Positions 52,606 to 62,791 of a stretch of DNA of 64,000 nt are shown one piece after another. Each line of letters begins with the position of its first letter. The stretch's first letter is position 1. This DNA is from Mycolicibacterium tokaiense (lineage in GTDB: Bacteria > Actinomycetota > Actinomycetes > Mycobacteriales > Mycobacteriaceae). The notes under the pieces were generated by a model. It saw only the letters and a program-made list of their open reading frames with translations, was not told the origin of the DNA and ran no database searches. Made by a program: the position numbers and the translations under genes. The stretch covers positions 62,001-126,000 of the forward strand of contig NZ_AP022600.1 in assembly GCF_010725885.1 (NCBI RefSeq). Direction: 5' to 3'.

Positions 52606-54581
52606 GCGGCGTCACCGAGCTGCTGGCCCAGGCCGTTGCCGCCCTCGGAGGCACCGAACGCAGCGGCCAGATCGAGATGGCCGAGGCCGTCTCCCGGGCC
52701 TTCGACACCGGCGAGCACCTGGCCGTGCAGGCCGGAACCGGCACCGGCAAGTCCCTCGCGTACCTGGTTCCCGCCCTGGCCAAGGCCGCCGACGAACGCG
52801 GACCGGTGGTGGTCTCCACCGCGACCATCGCCCTGCAACGCCAGCTGGTGGACCGCGACCTGCCGCGGCTGTCGGCGGCGCTGGCCGAGGTGCTGCCCCG
52901 CGAACCCAGCTTCGCCCTGCTCAAGGGCCGGTCGAATTACCTCTGCCTCAACAAGATCCACAACGGGGCGGCCGACGAGACCGACACTCCCCCACAGGAA
53001 TTGCTGTTCGAGCCCATGGCCGCCTCAGCACTGGGCCGCGACGTCGCCCGCCTGACCGAGTGGGCGTCACAGACCCGCACGGGCGACCGCGACGAGGTGA
53101 AGCCCGGCGTGCCAGACCGGGCCTGGTCGCAGGTCAGCGTGTCTGCCCGCGAGTGCATCGGCATGGCGCGTTGTCCGTTCGGCACCGAGTGCTTCTCGGA
53201 GAAGGCGCGAGGCAAGGCGGGCCTGTCGGACATCGTGGTGACCAACCACGCCCTGTTGGCCATCGACGCCATCGCCGACGCCAACGTGCTGCCCGAACAC
53301 GAGCTGCTGGTGGTCGACGAGGCCCATGAACTGGTGGACCGGGTGACGGGGGTGGCCACCGGCGAGCTGACGGCGACCATGCTCGGAGTGGCCACCCGTC
53401 GTGCCACCCGCCTGGTCGGCCCGGAGCTGACCTCACGGCTCGATGCCGCCGTCGCGGTGTTCACCTCGGCGCTGCACGACGCCGAACCCGGCCGCTGGGA
53501 TCACCTCGACGACGAACTCGGCACGTATCTGACCTCGCTGCGCGACGCTGCCTCGGCCGCCCGCGAGTCGATCGATCCGGCCCCGCGTGACCCGCAGGCG
53601 GCCGCCGCCCGCACCGAGGCCATCGCGGCGCTCAGTGAGGTCGCCGACACCGCCACCCGGATCCTGGTGTCCTATCAGCTGCCGCTGACCGAACGCCACG
53701 ACATCGTCTGGTTGGACCGTGAGGAGAGCCGCGGGTCGGTGCGCTCGATCCTGCGGGTGGGCCCGCTGTCGGTGGCCGGGCTGCTGCGCACCCGGCTGTT
53801 CGCCCGGGCGACGGCGGTGCTCACGTCGGCCACGTTGACCCTGGGCGGCAATTTCACCGCCATGGCGGGGGCCTGGGGACTGTCCGGCGAGGACGCGCCA
53901 CAATGGCGTGGGCTGGATGTGGGTTCGCCGTTCGAGCACGCCAAGTGCGGCATCCTCTACATCGCCAAGCACCTGCCGCCGCCGGGCCGCGACGGCGCCG
54001 GCTCGGCAGAACAGCTGGACGAGATCGAGGCACTGATCAGCGCGCTCGGCGGCCGCACCCTGGGCCTGTTCTCGTCGATGCGCGCGGCAAGGGCTGCCGC
54101 GGAGGCCATGCGCGAGCGCCTCGACACCCCGGTGTTGTGCCAGGGCGAAGACGGGACGGCGGCGCTGGTGGAGAGGTTCGCCAAGCAACCCGCCACCTCG
54201 CTGTTCGGCACGCTGTCGCTGTGGCAGGGCGTGGACGTGCCCGGGCCCTCGCTGTCGCTGGTGCTGATCGATCGCATCCCCTTCCCCCGCCCCGACGACC
54301 CGCTGCTGACTGCGCGCCAGCGCGCGATCGGTGCCCGTGGCGGCAACGGCTTCATGGCGGTGGCGGCCAACCATGCCGCACTGTTGCTGGCCCAGGGTGC
54401 AGGCCGGCTGTTGCGCAGCACCGACGACCGCGGGGTGGTGGCCGTGCTGGACTCCCGGATGGCGACCGCCCGCTACGGCGGGTACCTGCGCTCGTCGCTG
54501 CCGCCCTACTGGACCACCACGGATGCGTCCCGGGCCCGGGACGCGTTGAGCAGGTTGCGCACCCACCTCGACGCGCCGTGA
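52602..54581 (+). CDS. dinG: DinG-family ATP-dependent DNA helicase (XPD-like, Fe-S)
   Basis: About 660 aa. AVQAGTGTGKSLAYLVP (Walker A), VVDEAHELVD (DEAH box), and four Fe-S cysteines in NYLCLNKI, SARECIGMARCPFGTECF. C-terminal QGVDVPGPSLSLVLIDRIPFPRPDDPL and GAGRLLRSTDDRGVVAVLDSRM are helicase motifs V-VI. The start is unsettled: family alignment puts it near CTG 52602, inside the pncB end, but the only conventional in-frame starts are GTG 52542 (64-nt overlap) and ATG 52677, which would truncate the N-terminus. Superfamily 2 5'-3' helicase acting on damage-repair structures. Confidence 0.9.
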   Translation: MSGVTELLAQAVAALGGTERSGQIEMAEAVSRAFDTGEHLAVQAGTGTGKSLAYLVPALAKAADERGPVVVSTATIALQRQLVDRDLPRLSAALAEVLPREPSFALLKGRSNYLCLNKIHNGAADETDTPPQELLFEPMAASALGRDVARLTEWASQTRTGDRDEVKPGVPDRAWSQVSVSARECIGMARCPFGTECFSEKARGKAGLSDIVVTNHALLAIDAIADANVLPEHELLVVDEAHELVDRVTGVATGELTATMLGVATRRATRLVGPELTSRLDAAVAVFTSALHDAEPGRWDHLDDELGTYLTSLRDAASAARESIDPAPRDPQAAAARTEAIAALSEVADTATRILVSYQLPLTERHDIVWLDREESRGSVRSILRVGPLSVAGLLRTRLFARATAVLTSATLTLGGNFTAMAGAWGLSGEDAPQWRGLDVGSPFEHAKCGILYIAKHLPPPGRDGAGSAEQLDEIEALISALGGRTLGLFSSMRAARAAAEAMRERLDTPVLCQGEDGTAALVERFAKQPATSLFGTLSLWQGVDVPGPSLSLVLIDRIPFPRPDDPLLTARQRAIGARGGNGFMAVAANHAALLLAQGAGRLLRSTDDRGVVAVLDSRMATARYGGYLRSSLPPYWTTTDASRARDALSRLRTHLDAP

Positions 54582-54619
54582 CATCGCTATCCTGGCAACC
54601 ACCCGGCGAGAGGTGACCC

Positions 54620-56062
54620 ATGGTCCTGCGGCGCGTCCTGTCGAGCACGGTCGCAGTGGCCGGCGCGGCGGCCCTGACGGCCTGCTCCACCATGTTAGCC
54701 GGCACACCGGTGTCGGTGTTCGCCGATCCGTTCAAAGTTGCGGGCATGCAGGCCGTCGACGGCCCCACCGGACTGCGGCCGGACGCCGAGCCGCCCACCC
54801 GTGAGGTCGAGGGCACCGACGGCGGCGAGATCGACGAGATCGCCGCCCAGTCCGTCAGCGATATCGAACAGTTCTGGCAAGGTGCCTTCAGCCAGACGTT
54901 CCCCGGTGAGTTCACCCCGGTGTCGGCGTTGATCTCCTGGGACCCCGACGACTACGAGGGGACGTTCTGCGGCGTGGAGACCTACGGGTTCGCCAACGCC
55001 GGGTTCTGCTCCCGTGACCGCAGCATCGGCTGGGACCGGACCCTGATGCTGCCCGCCCTGCGCGAGGCCGGGGGTGACACCGGCATCACGATGGTGCTGG
55101 CGCACGAGTACGGACATTCGATCCAGCGTCAGGCCAAACTCAACAAACGCGGCACCCCGGTACTGGTCGGTGAGCAGCAGGCCGACTGCTTCGCCGGGTC
55201 GTACCTGCGCTGGGTGGCCGAGGGCAACTCACCCCGCTTCACGCTGAGCACCGGCGACGGCCTGAACGCCGTGCTGGCCAGTGTGATCCTGTTCCGCGAC
55301 CCGCTGCCGTCGGAGGACGATCTGTACAGCTCGGGGGCCGGTGACGAGCACGGGTCGGCCTTCGAGCGCATCTCGGCCTTCCAGTTCGGCTTCACCGACG
55401 GTCCCGGCGCGTGCGCCGCGATCGATGCCAAGGAAGTCGCCCAGCGCCGCGGGGATCTGCCGGTCGCTCTGCAGAGTGGGCAGACCGGGGAGTGGCCGGT
55501 GTCCGAGGAGTCGGTCCGGGCGGTGCTGGAAGCGATGAAAATTCTTTTCCCGCTGGACAATCCGCCGGAACTGAGCCTGGGTGCCGCGGACTGCGCCAAC
55601 GCCCGCCCGAGCCCGCCGGTGTCCTATTGTCCGGCCACCAACACCATCGCCGTGGACCTGCCCGCGCTACAGCAGCTGGGTACCGCCAGCGGAGACGACG
55701 ACGACTTCTCGGCGCTGTCCGGGGACAACACCGCCTACTCGGTGCTGATGTCGCGCTACATGATGGCGGTGCAGCGTGCCCACGGTGATCTGGTGCTCGA
55801 CAGCGCCACCGCGGGACTGCGGACGGCCTGCCTGACCGGGGTGGCCACCACCGCGCTCACTGAGGAGGTGCAGACCCCCGACGGCAACACCGTCGCGCTC
55901 ACCGCCGGGGATCTGGACGAGGCGGTGGCCGGGCTGTTGACCAACGGACTGGCCGCGGGCGACGTCAACGGTGAGCCGGTGCCCGCCGGGTTCTCTCGCA
56001 TCGACGCGTTCCGCGTGGGGGTGCTCGGCGACCAGGAGCGCTGCCTGCAGCGCTTCCCCTAA
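54620..56062 (+). CDS. LpqM-like neutral zinc metallopeptidase lipoprotein
   Basis: 480 aa with GAGAGG before ATG. Lipoprotein signal peptide (SSTVAVAGAAALTAC; lipobox LTAC, Cys22), so it is exported and lipid-anchored. Zinc motif LAHEYGHSIQRQ (HExxH) and downstream VGEQQADCFAGSYLRW with the third ligand Glu. Cysteine pairs in FCGVETYGFANAGFC hint at disulfides. It resembles LpqM-type putative neutral zinc metallopeptidases of mycobacteria. It lies between dinG and glgE, in the position of glgP in M. tuberculosis. Substrate unknown. Confidence 0.87.
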   Translation: MVLRRVLSSTVAVAGAAALTACSTMLAGTPVSVFADPFKVAGMQAVDGPTGLRPDAEPPTREVEGTDGGEIDEIAAQSVSDIEQFWQGAFSQTFPGEFTPVSALISWDPDDYEGTFCGVETYGFANAGFCSRDRSIGWDRTLMLPALREAGGDTGITMVLAHEYGHSIQRQAKLNKRGTPVLVGEQQADCFAGSYLRWVAEGNSPRFTLSTGDGLNAVLASVILFRDPLPSEDDLYSSGAGDEHGSAFERISAFQFGFTDGPGACAAIDAKEVAQRRGDLPVALQSGQTGEWPVSEESVRAVLEAMKILFPLDNPPELSLGAADCANARPSPPVSYCPATNTIAVDLPALQQLGTASGDDDDFSALSGDNTAYSVLMSRYMMAVQRAHGDLVLDSATAGLRTACLTGVATTALTEEVQTPDGNTVALTAGDLDEAVAGLLTNGLAAGDVNGEPVPAGFSRIDAFRVGVLGDQERCLQRFP

Positions 56063-56910
56063 ACGGGCAACCTGAGCACGTATCCGGATTCCAGCGCCAC
56101 CCACACCGCACCGTCGCCATCAACAGCCATCCCGTGCGGCTCGCTGCCCGGCGGCAGGTCGAACGTGGTGATCTCGCCGTCGGAGCTGACCCGGGCCAGC
56201 TGATCGGCGCCCCACAGACTGACCCAGACGCCGTCGGCCGAGTCGGCGACCACGGCATGCGGCTTGCCGGGCAGGTCGATCTCCTGGATGGCCTCGTGCA
56301 ACGGGATCCGGCCCAGCTTCTCCGCGCGCAGTTCGGTGAACCACAGCGAGTCATCGTGGGTGGCGGCGATGCCGACGGGCCCGGCGCCGGGCGTGGGCAG
56401 CTCCCGGATCGTGGACGCGCCGCTGCGGGGATCCACCCGCGCGACCGCGCCGCGCTGATGCAGCGTGCACCACAGGGCGTGATCGGGACCGGTGACGATC
56501 ATCGACGGCATCCCGCCCAGGCGGTATTCGTCGGTGACGGTGCCGTCGATGCTCAACCGGCCCACGGTGCCCAACTCGGTGGTGGTGAACCAGAGTGCCT
56601 CATCCGGTCCGCGGGTGAGTCCGAACGGTGCGCTGCCGTCGGTGAGGTCGACAAAGCGGAGCACTCCGGCGTCGCTGATCCGGCCGATCTGGTGGGTACC
56701 GGCGCAGGTGAACCACATCGCGCCATCGGGTCCGGCCGTGATGATCGACGGCGAGCTGCCGGCCCCGACCGTGAAACGGGTCACGCTGCCGGAACGGTCG
56801 ATGCGCGCGACGTCACCGGCGTGCACCAGCGTCACCCACATGGCCCCGTCGGGGGCGGCCGCGACGGCGTACGGCCCACCGTCCATGGCCACGGTCAATG
56901 CCCTGCTCAC
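56059..56910 (-). CDS. Vgb-like (virginiamycin B lyase family) beta-propeller
   Basis: 283 aa from GTG 56910 with GGAGG upstream; the frame reaches 56958. Seven-bladed propeller made of repeats of form G-P-D-x-A-L/M-W-F/V-T: APDGAMWVTL, GPDGAMWFTC, GPDEALWFTT, GPDHALWCTL, ATHDDSLWFTE, DSADGVWVSL, DGDGAVWVAL. Candidate lyase residues include PGKPHAVV and SEPHGMAV histidines. Streptogramin lyases share the fold, but most environmental members have no tested activity. No signal peptide seen. Overlaps the peptidase end by 4 nt. Confidence 0.83.
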   Translation of the reverse strand: MSRALTVAMDGGPYAVAAAPDGAMWVTLVHAGDVARIDRSGSVTRFTVGAGSSPSIITAGPDGAMWFTCAGTHQIGRISDAGVLRFVDLTDGSAPFGLTRGPDEALWFTTTELGTVGRLSIDGTVTDEYRLGGMPSMIVTGPDHALWCTLHQRGAVARVDPRSGASTIRELPTPGAGPVGIAATHDDSLWFTELRAEKLGRIPLHEAIQEIDLPGKPHAVVADSADGVWVSLWGADQLARVSSDGEITTFDLPPGSEPHGMAVDGDGAVWVALESGYVLRLPV

Positions 56911-57112
56911 CTCGCCGTCGCCTCCACGGGATGTCACCCTACTGAGCGCCCCCGACACCGCCGGTCACCCGCCGTTCCCTTGGGCGGGCTGCGGACACTA
57001 CGGTTGAGGTGGACGCGAAGTGGTTAAACGAAGTACGAGTCACGACCAGTCAGGGACGGCAATTCACCGCGCGGGCCAGCTCCGCGCCTTACACGCCATG
57101 AGGAGAGCCCGG

Positions 57113-59200
57113 GTGCCCGGTCGCATCGAGATCGACGACGTCCAACCTGTTGTATCCGGCGGGAAGTTCCCGGCGAAAGCCGTGGTCGGAGAGGTCGTGC
57201 CGGTGTGCGCCGCGGTGTGGCGCGAGGGTCACGACGCCGTGAACGCCACCCTGGTGGTGCGGTACCACGGGACTGCCTATCCACAGCTGGTGGCGGGACC
57301 GGAGGCCGCGGCCCAGCCGGTCGAGCCCGTTCCGATCGACCAGATCGTCTCACCCTCGCCCCGGGTCAAGCCGCAGCGGCTACCGATGGCTCTGGGGCGT
57401 ACCCCTGACGTGTTCCACGGTCAGTTCGTCCCCGACGCGGTGGGCCTGTGGACGTTCCGGGTGGACGGGTGGGGCGATCCCATCGCAACGTGGCGCAAGG
57501 GCCTGACCGCCAAGCTGGAAGCAGGCCAGACCGAAGCAGAACTGCGCAACGACATGCTGGTGGGTGCCAAGCTGTTGGAACGTGCGGCCGCGGGCATGCC
57601 CCGGCAGGATCGTTATCCCCTGATCCAGGCTGCGGCCACGCTGCGCGAGCCCGGTGACCCGCTGGTCCAGGCCGCGCCCGCGCTGTCCCAGGAGATCGCG
57701 GGGCTGGTGGACGCCTTCCCGCTGCGCGAGCTGGTGACCCGCGGTGACCAGTACGGAGTATGGGTGGACCGCAGCGAGGCGCGGTTCGCGTCCTGGTACG
57801 AGTTCTTCCCCCGCTCGACCGGCGGCTGGGACGCCGACGGCAACCCGGTGCACGGCACGTTCACCACCGCGATCAAGGCGCTGCCCCGGATCGCGAAGAT
57901 GGGTTACGACGTGGTGTATCTGCCGCCCATCCACCCGATCGGCAAGGTGCACCGCAAGGGCCGCAACAACGCCGTCACCGCCGCGCCCGGCGACGTCGGC
58001 TCGCCGTGGGCCATCGGCAGCGACGAAGGCGGCCACGATGCCGTCCATCCCGACCTCGGGACGCTGGAGGACTTCGACGAGTTCGTCGCGGCCACCAACG
58101 AACTGGGCATGGAGGTGGCGCTGGATCTGGCGCTGCAGTGTGCCCCTGACCATCCGTGGGCCAAGGACCACCGGCAGTGGTTCACCGAACTTCCGGACGG
58201 CACCATCGCCTATGCCGAAAACCCGCCGAAGAAGTACCAGGACATCTACCCGATCAATTTCGACAACGACCCGGCGGGCATCTACAACGAGGTGCTACGT
58301 GTGGTGCTGCACTGGGTCAACCACGGGGTCAAGACATTCCGGGTGGACAACCCGCACACCAAACCGCCGGACTTCTGGGCGTGGCTGATCGGGCGGGTGA
58401 AGAGCGTGGACCCGGACGTGCTGTTCCTGGCCGAGGCGTTCACGCGACCTGCCCGGCTCTATGGTCTGGCGCGGCTCGGCTTCACCCAGTCCTACAGCTA
58501 CTTCACCTGGCGCACCGCGAAGTGGGAGATCACCGAGTTCGGCGAGCAGATCGCCGAACGTGCCGACGAGGCGCGCCTGAACCTGTTCGTCAACACCCCA
58601 GACATCCTGCACGAGAGCCTGCAGCACGGGGGCCCGGGCATGTTCGCCGTGCGGGCGGTGCTGGCCTCGACGCTGAGTCCGGTGTGGGGGGTGTACTCGG
58701 GGTACGAGCTGTTCGAACATGTCGCGGTGCGCGAGGGCAGCGAGGAATACCTCGACTCGGAGAAGTACGAACTGCGTCCGCGCGACTTCGACGCAGCGCT
58801 GGCCGAAGGCCGTTCTCTCGAGCCATTTTTGGCGCGCCTCAACGAGATTCGGCGAGTGCATCCGGCATTGCGCCAGATGCGCACCATCAAGTTCCACGAG
58901 ATCAACAACGACGCGTTGCTGGCCTACAGCAAGTTCGATCCGGTCACCGGCGACAGCGTGCTGGTGGTCACCACCCTGAATGTGTTCGGCCCGGAGGAAG
59001 GCACCCTGTGGTTGGACATGGAAGCCCTGGGTATGGAGAACTACGACAGATTCTGGGTCCGTGACGAGGTCACCGGGGAGGAATATCAATGGGGGCAGGG
59101 CAACTACGTTCGCATCGACCCGGCCAAGGCAGTCGCGCACGTGGTGAACATGCCGATCATCTCGCCCGACAAACGCGTCGCCCTGTTGCGGCGCGAGTGA
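57113..59200 (+). CDS. glgE: alpha-1,4-glucan:maltose-1-phosphate maltosyltransferase
   Basis: 695 aa GH13 enzyme. N-terminal [31 protein letters not shown], catalytic domain with [10 protein letters not shown] (nucleophile Asp), LFLAEAF (acid/base Glu) and NTPDIL (third Asp). It adds maltose from maltose-1-phosphate to the non-reducing end of alpha-glucan; the pathway is a validated self-poisoning drug target in M. tuberculosis. GTG 57113 was chosen for the AGGAGA site; ATG 57098 is in frame but has none. glgB follows 13 bp later. Confidence 0.94.
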   Translation: MPGRIEIDDVQPVVSGGKFPAKAVVGEVVPVCAAVWREGHDAVNATLVVRYHGTAYPQLVAGPEAAAQPVEPVPIDQIVSPSPRVKPQRLPMALGRTPDVFHGQFVPDAVGLWTFRVDGWGDPIATWRKGLTAKLEAGQTEAELRNDMLVGAKLLERAAAGMPRQDRYPLIQAAATLREPGDPLVQAAPALSQEIAGLVDAFPLRELVTRGDQYGVWVDRSEARFASWYEFFPRSTGGWDADGNPVHGTFTTAIKALPRIAKMGYDVVYLPPIHPIGKVHRKGRNNAVTAAPGDVGSPWAIGSDEGGHDAVHPDLGTLEDFDEFVAATNELGMEVALDLALQCAPDHPWAKDHRQWFTELPDGTIAYAENPPKKYQDIYPINFDNDPAGIYNEVLRVVLHWVNHGVKTFRVDNPHTKPPDFWAWLIGRVKSVDPDVLFLAEAFTRPARLYGLARLGFTQSYSYFTWRTAKWEITEFGEQIAERADEARLNLFVNTPDILHESLQHGGPGMFAVRAVLASTLSPVWGVYSGYELFEHVAVREGSEEYLDSEKYELRPRDFDAALAEGRSLEPFLARLNEIRRVHPALRQMRTIKFHEINNDALLAYSKFDPVTGDSVLVVTTLNVFGPEEGTLWLDMEALGMENYDRFWVRDEVTGEEYQWGQGNYVRIDPAKAVAHVVNMPIISPDKRVALLRRE

Positions 59201-59213
59201 AAGGAGCCCATCA

Positions 59214-61409
59214 GTGACTCGAACCGAGATCACCAGCAAGCACCTCGCCCCGGATCCGTCCGACCTGCACCGCCTGCTCTCGGGCACGCACCACGACCCG
59301 CACTCGATCCTGGGCGCCCACGAATACTCCGACCACACGGTCATCCGTGCACTGCGCCCGCACGCCGACGAGGTGGTGGCCGTCGTCGGTGACAAGCGGC
59401 ACCCGTTGCAGCACATCGATTCCGGTCTCTTCGCAGTGGCATTGCCGTTCACGGGGTTGATCGACTACCGGCTGGAACTCACCTACGGCACCCACACCTA
59501 CACTGTCGCCGACGCCTACCGCTTCCTGCCCACCCTGGGCGAGGTAGACCTGCACCTGTTCTCCGAGGGCCGCCATGAGCGACTGTGGGAAGTGCTCGGT
59601 GCGCACCGGAGATCGTTCACCACCGCCGACGGCACCGTGGACGGCGTGTCCTTCGCGGTGTGGGCTCCCAACGCCAAGGGCATCAGTGTGGTGGGCGACT
59701 TCAACCACTGGGACGGTCAGCAGGCACCCATGCGGGTGCTCGGTTCCACCGGCGTGTGGGAGCTGTTCTGGCCGGGGTTCCCCGACGACGGCCTTTACAA
59801 ATTCCGGGTCCACGGGGCCGACGGTAGTGTCGTCGACCGCGCGGACCCCATGGCCTTCGCCACCGAGGTGCCGCCCCAGACCGCCTCCAAGGTGTACACC
59901 AGCGACTACACCTGGTCGGATGCGGACTGGATGACCAAGCGGACCGAGGTGAACCCCGTGTTCGAGCCGATGAGCACCTACGAGGTGCACCTCGGCTCAT
60001 GGCGGCCAGGGTCCAGCTACCGCAAGCTGGCCGACGAGCTCACCGAATACGTCGTTCAGCAGGGCTTTACGCACGTCGAGATGTTGCCGGTGGCCGAGCA
60101 CCCGTTCGGCGGTTCCTGGGGTTACCAGGTGACGTCGTACTACGCGCCGTCGTCCCGGTTCGGCGCGCCCGACGACTTCCGCTATCTGGTGGACATACTG
60201 CACCAGGCCGGAATCGGCGTCATCGTCGACTGGGTGCCCGCCCACTTCCCGAAAGACGCGTGGGCGTTGGGCCGCTTCGACGGCACCCCGCTCTACGAAC
60301 ACGGCGATCCGCGCCGTGGTGAGCAATTGGATTGGGGCACCTACGTATTCGACTTCGGCCGCGCCGAGGTACGCAACTTCCTGGTGGCCAACGCGCTGTA
60401 CTGGCTGCAGGAGTACCACATCGACGGCCTCCGTGTGGACGCTGTGGCATCGATGCTGTATCTGGACTACTCCCGGCCCGAGGGCGGCTGGTCGCCGAAC
60501 AAGTACGGCGGCCGCGAGAACCTGGAAGCAGTGCAGTTCCTGCAGGAGATGAACGCCACCGTGCACAAGCTCACGCCGGGCATCGTCACCATCGCCGAGG
60601 AGTCGACGTCGTGGCCCGGCGTCACCCGACCGACCAATCTGGGCGGCCTCGGCTTCTCGATGAAGTGGAACATGGGCTGGATGAACGACACGTTGGCGTT
60701 CATCTCCCGAGACCCGATCTACCGCAGCTTCCACCACCACGAGATGACGTTCTCGATGCTGTATGCGTTCAGCGAGAACTACGTGCTGCCCATCAGCCAC
60801 GACGAGGTGGTGCACGGCAAGGGCACGCTCTGGGGCCGGATGCCCGGCGGCGACCATGTGAAGGCGGCCGGCCTGCGCAGCCTGCTGGCCTACCAGTGGT
60901 CACACCCGGGCAAGCAGCTGCTGTTCATGGGCCAGGAGTTCGGCCAGCGCGCGGAATGGTCCGAAGAGCGCGGTGTCGATTGGTACCAACTCGACGAGCA
61001 GAGCTTCTCCACCGGCATCCAGACCCTGACCCGCGACCTGAACAGCATCTACACCAGCCGCCCGGCACTGTGGACCCAGGACACCAAGCCCGAGGGCTAC
61101 TCCTGGATCGACGCCAACGACTCCGGCAACAACGTGCTCAGCTTCCTGCGGTTCGGCAGCGACGGTTCGGTGATGGCCTGCATATTCAACTTCTCCGGTT
61201 CCGAGCACAGCCGGTACCAGGTGGGTCTGCCGCACGCAGGCCGGTGGCGCGAAGTACTCAACACCGACGCCACCATCTACCACGGCGCCGGTGCCGGAAA
61301 CATGGGCGGCGTGGACGCCACCGAGGATCCCTGGCACGGGCGTCCTGCGTCCGCCGTGCTGGTGCTGCCGCCGAACTCGGCGTTGTGGCTGGAACCCGAA
61401 GAAAGCTGA
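59214..61409 (+). CDS. glgB: 1,4-alpha-glucan branching enzyme
   Basis: 731 aa, the M. tuberculosis GlgB length. Domains: N1 (about 1-115), CBM48 ([21 protein letters not shown]), GH13 barrel with [36 protein letters not shown] (nucleophile Asp), [13 protein letters not shown] (Glu) and [11 protein letters not shown] (His-Asp). Terminal beta domain ends in [16 protein letters not shown]. It makes alpha-1,6 branches in glycogen and capsular glucan built by GlgE. Its stop codon directly abuts the YbbN-like gene on the other strand. Confidence 0.95.
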   Translation: MTRTEITSKHLAPDPSDLHRLLSGTHHDPHSILGAHEYSDHTVIRALRPHADEVVAVVGDKRHPLQHIDSGLFAVALPFTGLIDYRLELTYGTHTYTVADAYRFLPTLGEVDLHLFSEGRHERLWEVLGAHRRSFTTADGTVDGVSFAVWAPNAKGISVVGDFNHWDGQQAPMRVLGSTGVWELFWPGFPDDGLYKFRVHGADGSVVDRADPMAFATEVPPQTASKVYTSDYTWSDADWMTKRTEVNPVFEPMSTYEVHLGSWRPGSSYRKLADELTEYVVQQGFTHVEMLPVAEHPFGGSWGYQVTSYYAPSSRFGAPDDFRYLVDILHQAGIGVIVDWVPAHFPKDAWALGRFDGTPLYEHGDPRRGEQLDWGTYVFDFGRAEVRNFLVANALYWLQEYHIDGLRVDAVASMLYLDYSRPEGGWSPNKYGGRENLEAVQFLQEMNATVHKLTPGIVTIAEESTSWPGVTRPTNLGGLGFSMKWNMGWMNDTLAFISRDPIYRSFHHHEMTFSMLYAFSENYVLPISHDEVVHGKGTLWGRMPGGDHVKAAGLRSLLAYQWSHPGKQLLFMGQEFGQRAEWSEERGVDWYQLDEQSFSTGIQTLTRDLNSIYTSRPALWTQDTKPEGYSWIDANDSGNNVLSFLRFGSDGSVMACIFNFSGSEHSRYQVGLPHAGRWREVLNTDATIYHGAGAGNMGGVDATEDPWHGRPASAVLVLPPNSALWLEPEES

Positions 61410-62339
61410 TCAGTACAGGGCGTTGGCCAGGTTGCGGCGCCCCGCGATGACGTCCGGATCCGCCGGATCGAACAAGTCGAAGAGTTCGATCAGGCGGGTT
61501 CGTACGCGAGTGCGATCATCACCGGAAGTGCTGCGGACCAATGCCGTGAGCCGGGCGAAAGCAGCAGTGACATCCTGCGACAACACCAGCACGTCGGCGG
61601 CGGCGAAGGCGGCGTCGATGTCACCGGGAGCGGCGTCGGCCAGGGCCACCGCGTTCTGCGGGTGCGCCGTGGCGCGGGTGAGAAAGTCGATCTGTCGCAC
61701 GGCGCCCTTGGCCTCGACGTGGTTGGGATCGCCCCCGAGAATGGCCTGGTACGCGGCTTTGGCTGCCGGGAAGTCGCCGTTGTCGAGGTGCTCGCGGGCC
61801 GCGGCCAACGCGGGGTCCACCTGATCGGGCTCTCCGTCGGCGGCAGCTCCGCTGAGCTTGCCCGCAGTGGCGCTGAGCAGTTGGTCGATCCAGCCTCGCA
61901 GCTGTTCGGGTGCCTGCATCCCCTGGAAACTGGCCAGCGGCTGGCCCGCAGCCAGTGCCACCACCGTAGGAACCGCCTGCACCCCGAAGGCCTGAGCCAC
62001 CCGAGGCGTGGTGTCGACGTTGACCGTTGCCAATGCCCAGGTACCGCCGTCCTGGGCAGCAAGCGCGGAGAAGAGCTCCACCAGTTGCGCCGAGGAGTCG
62101 CTGCGGGGCGTCCAGAGCACGACGACGACGGGGATTTCGTTGGACCGCGCCAGGACGGCGGTTTCGAAGTTGGCCTCGGTCACCTCCGTCCCTGACGCGG
62201 GTCCGGCGGGCGCGTCGGAGGCACCGGACGCCGGCGGCGCGGGGCGTTGCTTGAGTCCCGAAAGGTCCACCGCCCCGGCCATCGACGCGGCGAATGCGGC
62301 CCCGGCCGGGGGCCGCCCAGTTGATCCAGGTCTGGTCAC
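61410..62339 (-). CDS. YbbN/CnoX-like thioredoxin-TPR co-chaperone (Rv1324-like)
   Basis: 309 aa from GTG 62339. Thioredoxin-like domain VVVLWTPRSDSSAQLVELFSALA where the active-site CxxC is replaced by TPRS, followed by FGVQAVPTVVALAAGQPLASFQG (cis-Pro loop) and C-terminal TPR repeats (ARREHLDNGDFPAAKAAYQAIL-like). YbbN proteins help chaperones and deliver oxidation-prone clients without redox activity of their own. Low-complexity Ala/Gly/Pro N-terminus. Position corresponds to Rv1324. Confidence 0.9.
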   Translation of the reverse strand: MTRPGSTGRPPAGAAFAASMAGAVDLSGLKQRPAPPASGASDAPAGPASGTEVTEANFETAVLARSNEIPVVVVLWTPRSDSSAQLVELFSALAAQDGGTWALATVNVDTTPRVAQAFGVQAVPTVVALAAGQPLASFQGMQAPEQLRGWIDQLLSATAGKLSGAAADGEPDQVDPALAAAREHLDNGDFPAAKAAYQAILGGDPNHVEAKGAVRQIDFLTRATAHPQNAVALADAAPGDIDAAFAAADVLVLSQDVTAAFARLTALVRSTSGDDRTRVRTRLIELFDLFDPADPDVIAGRRNLANALY

Positions 62340-62352
62340 GCCCTCAAGTCTG

Positions 62353-62727
62353 TCACGTCGCGTCGGGGGCGGACCGCGCCGGTCCGATGCCTGCGGCAGC
62401 CCCGTCGACGGCGCCCAGACGACCGGTCTTCTCAGCCCATATGAGGAAGATCACACTACCGAGCGGGACGATGCTGCCCAGCAACGCCAGCAACCATGTG
62501 ACGGCGCTCCACTTGTAGGCCAGGCCGGCGAACAGCGCCGCGACCAGGAACGCGATGAAGATGCCGCCGTGGATGGGGCCGAAGATCTTGACACCGATCT
62601 CCGTTTGCGGTGATCCCACGTACTTGAAGAACATCCCGACCAGCAGTCCGATCCAGCTGGCCGCTTCCAGGAATGCGACCAGCCGGAAGCGTCCCGCCGT
62701 GGTCCGAAGGTCATATGCGCTCGCCAT
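62353..62727 (-). CDS. DUF3817 membrane protein
   Basis: 124 aa. Helices at about 13-34 (FRLVAFLEAASWIGLLVGMFF), 51-72 (GPIHGGIFIAFLVAALFAGL with the DUF3817 HGG motif) and 76-97 (VTWLLALLGSIVPLGSVIFL). The second DUF3817 paralogue in the window, 20 kb from the first at 42121. Only 13 bp separate it from the YbbN-like gene, so they are probably one transcript. CACAAT lies 6 nt before ATG 62727, a weak leaderless-type -10. Function unknown. Confidence 0.85.
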   Translation of the reverse strand: MASAYDLRTTAGRFRLVAFLEAASWIGLLVGMFFKYVGSPQTEIGVKIFGPIHGGIFIAFLVAALFAGLAYKWSAVTWLLALLGSIVPLGSVIFLIWAEKTGRLGAVDGAAAGIGPARSAPDAT

Positions 62728-62791
62728 GGCCCCATTGTGCCCGACGGGCGCCTCAGCTACTACGCGACGTCGTACGAGCTGCGGGCGTACG

